A stretch of DNA of 64,000 nucleotides, from the NCBI GenBank assembly GCA_017308495.1, contig JAFKES010000070.1, positions 26,407 through 90,406 on the forward strand, in the 5' to 3' direction. Below, one piece after another: positions 25,661-34,231 of the stretch. Source of the DNA: Afipia sp. (GTDB lineage Bacteria; Pseudomonadota; Alphaproteobacteria; Rhizobiales; Xanthobacteraceae). Numbering within the stretch: the stretch's first letter is position 1; every line of letters begins with the position of its first letter. The position numbers and the translations under genes were made by a program. Below the pieces are notes generated by a model. The model saw only the letters and a list, made by a program, of their open reading frames with translations, ran no database searches and was not told the DNA's origin.

Positions 25661-26428
25661 TTAAGCCTGGGGATCGGCGAGCGTCTGGATCGCGCTCTTG
25701 CGCAGGTCGCTCTGCTGTTGCATCAGCGACGCCACCGACTGATAGGTGCGCATGACGTCCATCAGGCGGGTCATCTCGGTCACCGCGCTGACGTTGGATT
25801 TCTCGACGAAGCCCTGATTGACGCGCGAGGCGGTGTCGGGCTGGGCTGCGGTGCCGGCCGGTGCGGCATAGAGATTGGCGCCGTCCTTGCGCAGCGCCTG
25901 CGGATTGTCGAACTTCACCAGCTTGATGCGGCCGCGAATGGAGTCGAACTGGGTCACGTTGCCCTCGCGCACCGTGATCAGGCCCTCGCTGGAGATGGCG
26001 ATGTCGTGGTCGGTCGACTGGAACACGATCGGCCCGTTGGCGCCGAGCACGATGTTGCCGCCGGTGGTGACGAGCTGGCCCTTCGAATTGATCTGGAACG
26101 CGCCGTCGCGGGTGTAGCGCTCGCCGGCGGCGGTCTGCACCGCGATGAAGCCCTTGCCGTCGATGGCGACGTCGAGCGGGTTGCCGGTCTTCTCGTTCGG
26201 GCCCTGTGTGAAGTCGTGATAGGCGGTGCGGTCCTGCACGAAGGAGACGCGGCGGTCGCTGGCGGCGAAATTGTCTTCATGCGCGCCGGTGTTGAGGAAC
26301 TCCTCGAACAGCGACTGGTTGGCCTTGAAGCCGTTGGTGTTGACGTTGGCGACGTTGTTGGCGATGACGTCGATCTGCCGCTCAAGCGACATCTGTCGCG
26401 ACAGCGCGACGAGAAGCGTATTCTCCAT
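25661..26428 (-). CDS. flgF: Proximal rod protein FlgF
   Basis: A 255-residue rod subunit and the first gene of its operon. MENTLLVALSRQMSLERQID with VIANNVANVNTNGFKANQSL and the central IDGKGFIAVQTAAGERYTRDG identify FlgF; the C-terminus QGFVEKSNVSAVTEMTRLMD is the paired helix. A ribosome site (GGGGAGAATG) lies before the ATG, and a sigma-54-like element lies 107 bp upstream. Confidence 0.95.
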   Translation of the reverse strand: MENTLLVALSRQMSLERQIDVIANNVANVNTNGFKANQSLFEEFLNTGAHEDNFAASDRRVSFVQDRTAYHDFTQGPNEKTGNPLDVAIDGKGFIAVQTAAGERYTRDGAFQINSKGQLVTTGGNIVLGANGPIVFQSTDHDIAISSEGLITVREGNVTQFDSIRGRIKLVKFDNPQALRKDGANLYAAPAGTAAQPDTASRVNQGFVEKSNVSAVTEMTRLMDVMRTYQSVASLMQQQSDLRKSAIQTLADPQA

Positions 26429-26534
26429 CGGTCATTCTCCCCTTGAAACCGCCGCGGCCTGCCTCTCCCAAAGCCGGTCGCGGAGCGAGCGAACCGTTGA
26501 AGCTCTCCCAAGCCGCGGTTCGCACCTCCTTCAA

Positions 26535-26550
26535 AGCGAAAGCCGTGCCA
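26535..26550 (-). promoter_or_regulatory. Sigma-54 promoter for flgF operon
   Basis: On the minus strand the sequence is TGGCACGGCTTTCGCT: GG and GC ten bases apart, one mismatch from consensus. It is the only strong promoter signal for flgF-flgG-flgA-flgH in the 371-bp gap 26429-26799. Confidence 0.75.
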
Positions 26551-26678
26551 ATTAAAAAATCGATGTATTTTCAGAGGTTTATGATTTTCGGCAGCGTGCC
26601 GGAGCCCGGCAATAACCTCTTGTTGACCATATTGCCCCGGCAAAATTTTCCCACCCGCGGAGCAAAAGAAAGGTTCCG

Positions 26679-26686
26679 TTAACCAT
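26679..26686 (+). promoter_or_regulatory. CtrA half-site upstream of fliL
   Basis: TTAACCAT, about 114 bp before fliL. There is no second TTAA at seven-base spacing, so this is only a half-site. No other structure is seen between the flgF promoter and fliL. Confidence 0.4.
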
Positions 26687-26799
26687 TCGCTCACTACGGT
26701 CGGAACCACAGGCGCCTGGGGCGCCGACGGCCTTCGTTCCGCGTATTTCAAAGCCAGTTCGGCAGCATCGGGCCCATCCGGCAGACAGTGGCGGGGGCC

Positions 26800-27291
26800 A
26801 TGGCAGACGACGATCAGGGCGAACAGGGCACCGAGGCGGCAGCTCCCAAGAGCAGGCGCAAGCTCGTCATCATCGGCGCCGCCGCGGCCGTGGTGCTGGC
26901 GCTCGCCGGCGGCGGCTGGTTCTTCTTCCTGTCCGGGGGACATGACGGCGACAAGCACGCCGCGGCCGCGCCGCCGCCGAAGCCGCCGGTGTTCGTCGAC
27001 GTGCCCGAGGTGCTTGTCAATCTCGCCAACGCGCCGGGCGAGCGCATTCAGTATCTCAAGGTCAAGGTCGTGCTCGAAGTGAAGGATCAGCCCCAGGTGG
27101 CGCAGATCCAGCCCAGCATGCCGCGCGTCACCGACATGTTCCAGACCTACATGCGGGAGTTGCGCCCCACCGACCTCAACGGCTCGGTCGGCCTGTTCCG
27201 CCTCAAGGAGGAGCTGACGCGCCGCGTCAACGCCGCCATCGCGCCCGGCGAGATCAACGCCGTGCTGTTCAAGGAAATCGTCATTCAGTGA
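26800..27291 (+). CDS. fliL: Flagellar stator-associated protein FliL
   Basis: A 163-residue single-pass membrane protein: a short basic cytoplasmic start, one helix at about residues 22-43 (LVIIGAAAAVVLALAGGGWF), a Pro/His-rich linker and a periplasmic SPFH-like domain beginning VFVDVPEVLVNLANAPGER and ending EINAVLFKEIVIQ. FliL rings surround the stators and support torque. ATG 26800 follows GGGGG; GTG 26788 is a weaker alternative. It starts an operon with fliM, the DUF6468-like gene and motE. Confidence 0.92.
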   Translation: MADDDQGEQGTEAAAPKSRRKLVIIGAAAAVVLALAGGGWFFFLSGGHDGDKHAAAAPPPKPPVFVDVPEVLVNLANAPGERIQYLKVKVVLEVKDQPQVAQIQPSMPRVTDMFQTYMRELRPTDLNGSVGLFRLKEELTRRVNAAIAPGEINAVLFKEIVIQ

Positions 27292-27308
27292 CGGACGGAA
27301 GCTGACGC

Positions 27309-28514
27309 ATGACCCCCGCCGATATCGATGTCGATCAGGACGCGCTGGCCGCCCAGTGGGAAGGCGCGCTCGATTCCGAGGACCCGACGGCGGCGGCCGC
27401 CGAGGCGGAGGCCAACGTTCTCTCCGAAAGCATGGCGGAGCAGTGGGCCGCCATGGTCGACGACGGCAGCCGCCAGCTCGAAGCCGGCAAGGGCGGCGGC
27501 GAGCGCGTGCTGTCGCAGGAAGAGATCGACAACCTGCTCGGCTTCAGCGACGGCGAGGTCAATCTCGACGACAATTCCGGCATCCGCGCCATCATCGATT
27601 CCGCGATGGTGTCCTACGAGCGTCTGCCGATGCTCGAAATCGTGTTCGACCGCCTGGTGCGGCTGATGACCACGAGCCTGCGCAACTTCACCTCCGACAA
27701 CGTCGAGGTCTCGCTCGACCGCATCACCTCGGTGCGGTTCGGCGACTATCTGAATTCGATCCCGCTGCCCTGCGTGCTGTCGGTGTTCAAGGCGGAGGAG
27801 TGGGAGAATTTCGGCCTGTTCACCGTCGATTCCAGCCTGATCTATTCGATCATCGACGTGCTGCTGGGCGGCCGCCGCGGCCAGGCCGCCATCCGCGTCG
27901 AGGGCCGGCCCTACACCACCATCGAGACCAATCTGGTGAAGCGGCTGGTGGAAGTGGTGCTGGCCGACGCCGAGCAGGCGTTCCGCCCGCTGTCGCCGGT
28001 GACCTTCACCATCGACCGGCTGGAGACCAATCCGCGCTTCGCCGCCATCAGCCGTCCGGCCAACGCCGCGATCCTGGTGCGGCTGCGCATCGACATGGAA
28101 GACCGCGGCGGCAATGTCGAACTGCTGCTGCCCTACGCCACCATCGAACCGATCCGCAACGTGCTGTTGCAGATGTTCATGGGCGAGAAGTTCGGCCGCG
28201 ACCCGATCTGGGAAAGCCATCTCGCCACCGAGATCGCCAAGGCGGAAATCGCGGTCGATGCCGTGCTCTACGAGGCCGATATTCCGCTCAAGCAACTGAT
28301 GATGCTCCAGGTCGGCGACACCCTGCCGCTCAACGTGCGCCCCGACGCGCTGGTGACGGTGCGCTGTGGCGACGTCACCTTGAGCGAGGGGCGAATGGGC
28401 CGGGTCGGCGACCGCGTCGCCATCCGCGTCACCAAGCCGCTGCGCAAGCCGCACACATCCTACGCCATGTTCGAGAAGGCCGACGAGCGAACCAAACTCA
28501 TGGAGGCACAATGA
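27309..28514 (+). CDS. fliM: Flagellar motor switch protein FliM
   Basis: A 401-residue C-ring protein that binds phospho-CheY. RVLSQEEIDNLLGF is the FliM N-terminal segment; here it lies unusually deep, near residue 67, behind about 65 acidic, Ala-rich residues. The middle CheC-like domain (NSIPLPCVLSVFKAEEW, ILVRLRIDMEDRGG) and C-terminal SpoA domain (LQVGDTLPLNVRPDALVTVR) follow. Its stop overlaps the next start as ATGA. The N-terminal extension could change CheY docking, which is inference. Confidence 0.95.
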   Translation: MTPADIDVDQDALAAQWEGALDSEDPTAAAAEAEANVLSESMAEQWAAMVDDGSRQLEAGKGGGERVLSQEEIDNLLGFSDGEVNLDDNSGIRAIIDSAMVSYERLPMLEIVFDRLVRLMTTSLRNFTSDNVEVSLDRITSVRFGDYLNSIPLPCVLSVFKAEEWENFGLFTVDSSLIYSIIDVLLGGRRGQAAIRVEGRPYTTIETNLVKRLVEVVLADAEQAFRPLSPVTFTIDRLETNPRFAAISRPANAAILVRLRIDMEDRGGNVELLLPYATIEPIRNVLLQMFMGEKFGRDPIWESHLATEIAKAEIAVDAVLYEADIPLKQLMMLQVGDTLPLNVRPDALVTVRCGDVTLSEGRMGRVGDRVAIRVTKPLRKPHTSYAMFEKADERTKLMEAQ

Positions 28515-29002
28515 GCCACGCATTTGGACTTACGATCGAGAGTTTGGTTGCCGTTCTTCTGGTCGTCACGATCGTGTACTGCACGCTGCTGAACCGCCGC
28601 CTGAAGCGGCTCAAGGCCGACGAGCAATCGATGCGGGCGATGATCGGCGAACTGATCACCGCCACCGAAATCGCCGAGCGCGCCATCGGCAGCCTGAAGC
28701 TCACCGTGCGCGAGTGCGACGAAGGCCTCGGCGCCCAGCTTCAGTCCGGAGCGGCGCTGTCGGCGAAGCTGTCGAAGCAGGTCGCGAGCGGCGAAGAGGT
28801 GGTGAACCGTCTGGCGCAGATCGCGCTGGCGGCGCGGCCGTCCCGCGCCGAGGCCATGGATGAGGATGCGGAAGCCGAGCTCGATGAGATCGAAACGCCG
28901 GCACCGGTCGTCTCCAGGGCGCGTTCGGCCAACGCCAAGGCGCTGCTCGCCGCCGCGCAGGCGTTCTCCGAGCGTCAGCGGGTCAGCGGTCTCGCCGCAT
29001 GA
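28511..29002 (+). CDS. Flagellar-operon membrane protein, DUF6468-like
   Basis: A 163-residue protein with one N-terminal helix (about residues 8-25, LTIESLVAVLLVVTIVYCTL) and a cytoplasmic helical region RRLKRLKADEQSMRAMIGEL with AERAIGSLKLTVRECDEGLG, probably coiled-coil. It matches proteins found between fliM and motE in related bacteria and, as I recall, catalogued as DUF6468; function is unknown. Both ends overlap neighbours by four bases (ATGA), so its amount is tied to FliM and MotE. Confidence 0.7.
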   Translation: MSHAFGLTIESLVAVLLVVTIVYCTLLNRRLKRLKADEQSMRAMIGELITATEIAERAIGSLKLTVRECDEGLGAQLQSGAALSAKLSKQVASGEEVVNRLAQIALAARPSRAEAMDEDAEAELDEIETPAPVVSRARSANAKALLAAAQAFSERQRVSGLAA

Positions 29003-29775
29003 CGAATCTGCTCCGCGATATCCGGATCATCCCGACGCTGCTGATCGCGATCGTCTGTCTGGTCGTGCTCAAGGTGTCGGGTCTTGTGCTGGAGGGCGGA
29101 TACATCCTCAACCGCGACGCGCCGCCGGCCCCGAAATCGTGGGCGCAGGAGAATCTCGGCTATCCGGCGCCCGGCCGGGCGTCGGAGCCGGCCGACATCA
29201 CCGGCTCGGTGTCCGCGAAGAAGGAAGAAGAAAAGAAGCCGGTGGTGGAGGCGCCCGAGGCGCGTCCGGTTGACGGCGAGCAGGTCTATCCCGATCCCAA
29301 GCGTCCGATTTCGACTTCCGAGCGCGCGCTGCTCGAACGCCTGCAGGCGCGGCGGCAGGAGATCGAGGCTCGCGCCCGCGAGGTCGATATCCGCGAGAAC
29401 CTGATGAAGGCCGCCGAGAAGCGGATCGCAAGCCGCATCGAGGAACTGAAGGCGACCGAAGCCCGTATCTCCGTCGCCAACCATCAGAAGGACGAGGCCG
29501 AGGCGGCCCGCTTCAAGGGGCTGGTGACGACCTACGAGGCGATGAAGCCGAAGGACGCCGCCAAGGTGTTCGACCGGCTGGAATTGCCGGTGCTGTTCGA
29601 GATCGCCTCGCAGATCGCGCCGCGCAAGATGTCCGACATCATGGGGCAGATGACGCCGGAAGCGGCCGAGCGGCTGACCGTTGAGATGGCGCGCCGCGCC
29701 AGCGGCGACAAGGCGGGAGCAACCGGCGACCTGCCGAAGATCGAGGGCCGGCCGACGCCGCAGGCGCGTCCGTGA
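28999..29775 (+). CDS. MotE-like motility protein (MgtE N-terminal-domain type)
   Basis: A 258-residue protein: signal or anchor helix at residues 10-32, a Pro/Glu/Lys-rich linker, a long coiled-coil (about 110-175) and a terminal MgtE-N-like domain (FKGLVTTYEAMKPKDAAKVF, then RLELPVLFEIASQIAPRKMS). In Sinorhizobium, MotE is a periplasmic chaperone for the stator-linked MotC. No motC or motA/motB lies in the window. Start overlaps the previous gene as ATGA. The symbol is withheld because family assignment rests on motif and place. Confidence 0.75.
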   Translation: MTNLLRDIRIIPTLLIAIVCLVVLKVSGLVLEGGYILNRDAPPAPKSWAQENLGYPAPGRASEPADITGSVSAKKEEEKKPVVEAPEARPVDGEQVYPDPKRPISTSERALLERLQARRQEIEARAREVDIRENLMKAAEKRIASRIEELKATEARISVANHQKDEAEAARFKGLVTTYEAMKPKDAAKVFDRLELPVLFEIASQIAPRKMSDIMGQMTPEAAERLTVEMARRASGDKAGATGDLPKIEGRPTPQARP

Positions 29776-29784
29776 CGGTCGTGT

Positions 29785-29799
29785 TTAACAAGAGCTTAA
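29785..29799. promoter_or_regulatory. CtrA box upstream of the giant repeat protein
   Basis: TTAA-CAAGAGC-TTAA is a perfect full CtrA site, starting 10 bp after the motE stop and ending about 100 bp before the next start. It suggests that the 29899 gene has its own CtrA-controlled promoter. Confidence 0.7.
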
Positions 29800-29898
29800 T
29801 CGGGGACTTCTAGAATAGAAGCCGCACCCGGGTGGCGGCCGATCCGGAACGAACCGAGTGAAGTGTCGCTGGCGCGTTGCAAGAGAGAAGATCTGGGA

Positions 29899-32800
29899 AT
29901 GTCCTGTACGGCCGCCCGTACCGACAAGACCGCCCGAGCATGCCGGGCGAGGGTTTCGTCCGTTGCGGGCGCGATCGGTCGTGCGCTGCGCGTGGCTTTC
30001 GTCGCCGCCTGTCTCGCGGTGGTCTCCGTGCCGTCTCATGCGCAGGCGGTGCGCGGCGAGGCGCGGCTGTCGGCGCAGCCCGGCTACGCGAGGCTGGTGC
30101 TGCGATTCCAGAATGAAGTCCCCACTGACATCGACGTCGCCGGCTCCATCCTGGTGATCCGCTTCAAGCGTCCGGTGGACATGCCGGTCGATCAACTGGC
30201 CGACGCCGTGCCCTCCTATGTCGGCTCGGTGCGGCGCGATCCGGACGGCATGGCGTTGCGGCTGGCGTTGATGCAGAAGGTCCGCGTCAACACCATGACC
30301 GCGGGCGAGCGCGTTTTCATCGACCTGCTGCCCGAGACGTGGAGCGGCCTGCCGCCGCCGCTGCCGGCCGAGGTGGTGAAGGAATTGTCGGAGCGGGCGC
30401 TGGCGGCGGAGCGCGCGCTGCGGCAACAGAAGCAGGCGGACGAATCCAGCAAGCGGCCGCCGGTGCGCGTGCGTGCCTCGGTGCAGCCGACCTTCGTGCG
30501 CCTGGTGTTCGACATGCCGCCCGGCGTCAACGTGTCGTCGGCGCTCAGCGACAATCGGTTTGTCCTGTCGTTCACCGCGCCGCTGACGTTCGATCTCGCC
30601 GACGTCAAGATCGCGATGCCCGCCAACGTCCGTACGGTCGATCAGACAATCGAAGGCGATACGTCGCGCGTCGATATCGTGCTGGTCGGCGAGACCGACG
30701 TGCGCGCCTTTCGCGAGGACAAGACCTACGTGGTCGATATCGGCTTCGAGCAGGCGCAGAAGCCGCAGGCCGCCGTTAAGCAGCCGCCGCAGGCTGACAA
30801 GCAAGCGAATAAAGAGAAGTCCGCGCCGCGTGAAGCCGCCGCCAGCGTGCCGCCGATCGCGGAGCAGATCGCGCGCGAGGCAGCACAGCCCGAGGTGGCG
30901 CCGCTGGTGAAAGCGCCGGAGACGAAGGCCGCGCCCGAAGCCGCGAAGGCTGATGCTGTGCCGCCGCCGTCCGCGCCCGCCATCGTCCCGCCGCCGCCGC
31001 AGACAGCCGCCGCTCCGGTATCGGCGATGACTGGCAGCGCGCCGCTGACGCCGGAGGTCAAGCGCTCCAGCGAGGACGTGCGCATGACCTTCGCGTTCGA
31101 CGGCCCGACGCCGGCGGCGGCGTTCCGCCGCTCCGACTCGATCTGGCTGGTGTTCGATACCGACCGGGCCATCGATGCCGCCGCCATCCGCCGCGATGGC
31201 TCCTTCATCGTCGCCGACGCGGTGGCGCTCGATCTTCCCCATGGCCGGGCGCTGCGGATCCGGCTGCACCGCCCGCAGCTCGCGACGCTGGCCGCTCACG
31301 ACTCGGCGTGGACCCTGATCCTCGCCGACAAGGGGGCGTTGCCGCCGCAGCCGCTCACCGCCATGCGCAACATGGCGGAGCCTGGCCGCGGCAGCGTCAG
31401 CATCGCGCTCACGAGCCCCGGGCAGGTCCATCGCATCCGCGATCCGGATGCCGGCGACGCCCTGCTGGTGATGACCGCGGGCGCGCCGGCGCGCGGCTTC
31501 ATGCGGCGTCAGGATTTCGTGGAGTTCTCGCTGCTGGAATCGATCCAGGGCGTGGTTATCCAGCAGGCTGCCGACGATCTCACCTCCACCGTCCTGTCGG
31601 ATGCGCTGACGCTGAGCCGCCCCGGCGGGCTCACGCTGTCCACGGCGATCGTCACGCCGGAGCGCGCGGCGGCGACGATGCGCCCGGTGTTGGACGCCGC
31701 CGAATGGCGCGATTTGCAGGCCGGCGATTTCATGGCCACCCGCAACCGGCTGATGACCGCCGCGGCGCAGGCCAAGGGCCCGGCGCGGGCGACGGCGCAT
31801 GCGGACATGGCGCGGTTCTATCTGGCGCGCGGGCTGTATCCGGAGGCCAAGGGCATCCTCGATGTGCTGCTGTCCGAGATGAAGGCAGGCGAGGAGGACC
31901 CGGCCGCGCTGACGCTTCATGCCGTGGCCAGCGCGCTCGCCGGCCGCCCGGAGATCGCGCTCACGGATCTGGCCAATCCGGCCGTCGCGGCGAATGTCGA
32001 TTCTCAATTGTGGAAGGCGATGGCGCTGGTGCGGCAGGAGAAGTGGGTCGAGGCGCGCGAGAAGTTCAAGAACGCCGAACTGGTCGTCACCGCGCTGCCG
32101 CTCGATCTGCAGCGGGCGATCCTCGCCGATGCCTTCCGTGCTGCGCTCGAGGTGAAGGACTATCCGGGCGCGACCGCGCGCGACAACGATCTCGCGGTGA
32201 TCGGCCTGTCGCCCGAACAGGCCGGGTCGGTGGCGCTGATGCGCGGGCGGCTCGCCGAGGCGCTCGGACGCGAGCAGGACGCGCTGACCGAATTCCAGCG
32301 GGCCATGACGTCGCCGGATCGTCCCGCTGCCGTCGAAGCCCAGCTTCGCGCCATCGCGCTGCGCCAGCAACGCGGCGAGATCGCCGACGACGATGCGCTG
32401 CGCGAGCTCGAAACGCTGGCGGTGACGTGGCGCGGCGACGCCATCGAGGTGCGCACCCTCGACCTGCTGATGACGCTCTACATCGCCAAGGGGCGCTACG
32501 CGGAGGCGTTTGCCGCCGAGCAGATGGCGACGCGCCTGCGGCCGAATTCTCCCGCCGCCCGCCGGATGCAGACGGCGGCCGCGGCGCTGTTCGCGCAGCT
32601 GTACAATGGCGACAAGGCCGACGAACTGCCGCCGGTGGAGGCGCTGGCGACGTTCTACGAATACCGCGATCTCACGCCGATCGGGCGGCGCGGCGACGAG
32701 ATGATCCGTCGGCTGGCGGACCGGCTGGTGGCCATCGACCTGCTCGATCAGGCCAGCGAACTTCTGCAATATCAGATCGACCATCGCCTCGAAGGCGCGG

Positions 32801-33471
32801 CGCGGGCGCAGGTCGCTTCGCGGCTGGCGACGATCTATCTGATGAACCGCAAGCCCGACCGGGCCATTGCCGCGCTGCGCTCCACCCGCATCGGCGATCT
32901 GGCCGGCGAACTGCGCCAGCAGCGGCTGTTGCTGGAGGCGCGGGCGCAGAGCGACATCGGTCGCCACGACCTCGCGCTCGACATCATTTCCAACCTCGTC
33001 GGCCGCGAGACGATCCGGCTGCGCTCGGACATCTACTGGGCGGCGCGGCGCTGGCGCGAATCGGCCGAGCAGATCGAACTGCTCTATGGCGAGCGCTGGC
33101 GCGACTTCCGCCCGCTCACCGATCCCGAGAAAGGCGACATCATCCGCGCCGCGATCGGTTACGCGCTGGCGGAGGACGCCATCGGGCTCGCGCGCTTCCG
33201 CGAGAAGTACAGCCCCAAGATGGAAGGCGGCGACCGCACCGCGTTCGATCTCGCCAGCAAGCCGGCGTCGGCGGACAGCGCGGACTTCGCGCGCATCGCC
33301 AAGATGGCGGCGGGCATCGATACGCTGGACGGTTTCCTGCGCGAGATGAAGGCGCGCTATCCGGACGCCATCGCCCGCGCCAAGCTGCCGCCGGACATCA
33401 AGGCCGATCCCGCGCCGACCGGATCGCTGCCCGAGATCAAGGGGCTGAGGCCGGCGCGCGCGGCGCGCTGA
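29899..33471 (+). CDS. Giant exported helical-repeat (TPR-like) protein of the flagellar locus, unknown function
   Basis: A 1190-residue protein. A long signal peptide ends near SHAQA (about residue 49). Two beta-rich AMIN-like segments follow (about 55-140: ARLVLRFQNEVPTDIDVAGS; about 190-280: VRLVFDMPPGVNVSSALSDN), then a Pro/Ala/Lys-rich linker (300-390), a third such segment (VRMTFAFDGPTPAAAFR) and more than 550 residues of helical repeats with TPR-like pairs. It is probably periplasmic. ATG 29899 has GAGAGAAG upstream; GTG 29863 is alternative. It has its own CtrA box and ends one base from the convergent fliP. Role not known to me. Confidence 0.75.
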   Translation: MSCTAARTDKTARACRARVSSVAGAIGRALRVAFVAACLAVVSVPSHAQAVRGEARLSAQPGYARLVLRFQNEVPTDIDVAGSILVIRFKRPVDMPVDQLADAVPSYVGSVRRDPDGMALRLALMQKVRVNTMTAGERVFIDLLPETWSGLPPPLPAEVVKELSERALAAERALRQQKQADESSKRPPVRVRASVQPTFVRLVFDMPPGVNVSSALSDNRFVLSFTAPLTFDLADVKIAMPANVRTVDQTIEGDTSRVDIVLVGETDVRAFREDKTYVVDIGFEQAQKPQAAVKQPPQADKQANKEKSAPREAAASVPPIAEQIAREAAQPEVAPLVKAPETKAAPEAAKADAVPPPSAPAIVPPPPQTAAAPVSAMTGSAPLTPEVKRSSEDVRMTFAFDGPTPAAAFRRSDSIWLVFDTDRAIDAAAIRRDGSFIVADAVALDLPHGRALRIRLHRPQLATLAAHDSAWTLILADKGALPPQPLTAMRNMAEPGRGSVSIALTSPGQVHRIRDPDAGDALLVMTAGAPARGFMRRQDFVEFSLLESIQGVVIQQAADDLTSTVLSDALTLSRPGGLTLSTAIVTPERAAATMRPVLDAAEWRDLQAGDFMATRNRLMTAAAQAKGPARATAHADMARFYLARGLYPEAKGILDVLLSEMKAGEEDPAALTLHAVASALAGRPEIALTDLANPAVAANVDSQLWKAMALVRQEKWVEAREKFKNAELVVTALPLDLQRAILADAFRAALEVKDYPGATARDNDLAVIGLSPEQAGSVALMRGRLAEALGREQDALTEFQRAMTSPDRPAAVEAQLRAIALRQQRGEIADDDALRELETLAVTWRGDAIEVRTLDLLMTLYIAKGRYAEAFAAEQMATRLRPNSPAARRMQTAAAALFAQLYNGDKADELPPVEALATFYEYRDLTPIGRRGDEMIRRLADRLVAIDLLDQASELLQYQIDHRLEGAARAQVASRLATIYLMNRKPDRAIAALRSTRIGDLAGELRQQRLLLEARAQSDIGRHDLALDIISNLVGRETIRLRSDIYWAARRWRESAEQIELLYGERWRDFRPLTDPEKGDIIRAAIGYALAEDAIGLARFREKYSPKMEGGDRTAFDLASKPASADSADFARIAKMAAGIDTLDGFLREMKARYPDAIARAKLPPDIKADPAPTGSLPEIKGLRPARAAR

Positions 33472-33472
33472 G

Positions 33473-34231
33473 CTACCCGCCGTAGCTCTGCACCAGGCTG
33501 CCGGCCACCAGCGACCAGCCGTCCACCAGCACGAAGAAGATCAGCTTGAACGGCAGCGACACCACCACAGGGGGCAGCATCATCATGCCCATGGACATCA
33601 GTACCGATGCCACCACGAGGTCGATGATCAGGAACGGCAGGAACAGCAGGAAGCCGATCTCGAACGCCCGCTTCAGTTCGGAGATCATGAAGGCCGGCAC
33701 CAGGATGCGCAGCGACATCGCCTCCGGCGTGGCCGGCGGCGGCTCGCCCGACAGGTCCATGAACAGCTTGAGGTCCTTCTCGCGCACGTTCTTCTGCATG
33801 AAGGCGCGCAGCGGCACCACGGCGCGCTCCATGGCCTGCTCGACCGTGATCTGGTTGGCGACCAGCGGCTTCACGCCGTCGTCGTAAGCCTTTTGCAGCA
33901 CCGGCCCCATCACGAAGCCGGTGAGGAACAGCGCCAGCGCGATGATCACCGAGTTGGGCGGCGCGGTCGCGGTGCCGAGCGCGGTGCGCAGCAGTGACAG
34001 CACCACCACGATGCGCGTGAACGACGTCATCATGATCAGCACCGACGGTGCGACCGACAGCACCGTCAGCAGCGCAATCAGCTGAATCGCGCGCTCGGTC
34101 ACGCCGCCGTTGCCGGAGCCGCCGAGGTTGATGCTGATATCCTGCGCGGCCGCCGGGTCGATCAGGACACCGGCGGCGGCGACAAGGCTGAGAAGGAATA
34201 AAACTCTACGCGGCGGTCGGGCTGCGCTCAC
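33473..34231 (-). CDS. fliP: Flagellar type III export protein FliP
   Basis: A 252-residue export-gate protein with a signal peptide and four membrane helices. Signatures are MMTSFTRIVVVLSLLRTALG, LALFLTGFVMGPV, LVPAFMISELKRAFEIGFLL and MGMMMLPPVVVSLPFKLIFF. It starts at GTG, which overlaps the fliO stop as GTGA. FliP forms the export pore with FliQ and FliR, both encoded at 36820-37898. The convergent giant repeat gene ends one base away. Confidence 0.95.
   Translation of the reverse strand: MSAARPPRRVLFLLSLVAAAGVLIDPAAAQDISINLGGSGNGGVTERAIQLIALLTVLSVAPSVLIMMTSFTRIVVVLSLLRTALGTATAPPNSVIIALALFLTGFVMGPVLQKAYDDGVKPLVANQITVEQAMERAVVPLRAFMQKNVREKDLKLFMDLSGEPPPATPEAMSLRILVPAFMISELKRAFEIGFLLFLPFLIIDLVVASVLMSMGMMMLPPVVVSLPFKLIFFVLVDGWSLVAGSLVQSYGG

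Noticed and set aside
29785..32967. A 1060-codon open frame on the minus strand opposite the giant repeat protein.
   Set aside because: GC-rich codon bias keeps the antisense frame open. Its translation is Arg/His/Gly-rich low complexity, with no motifs or ribosome site; the plus-strand gene has a signal peptide and normal composition.
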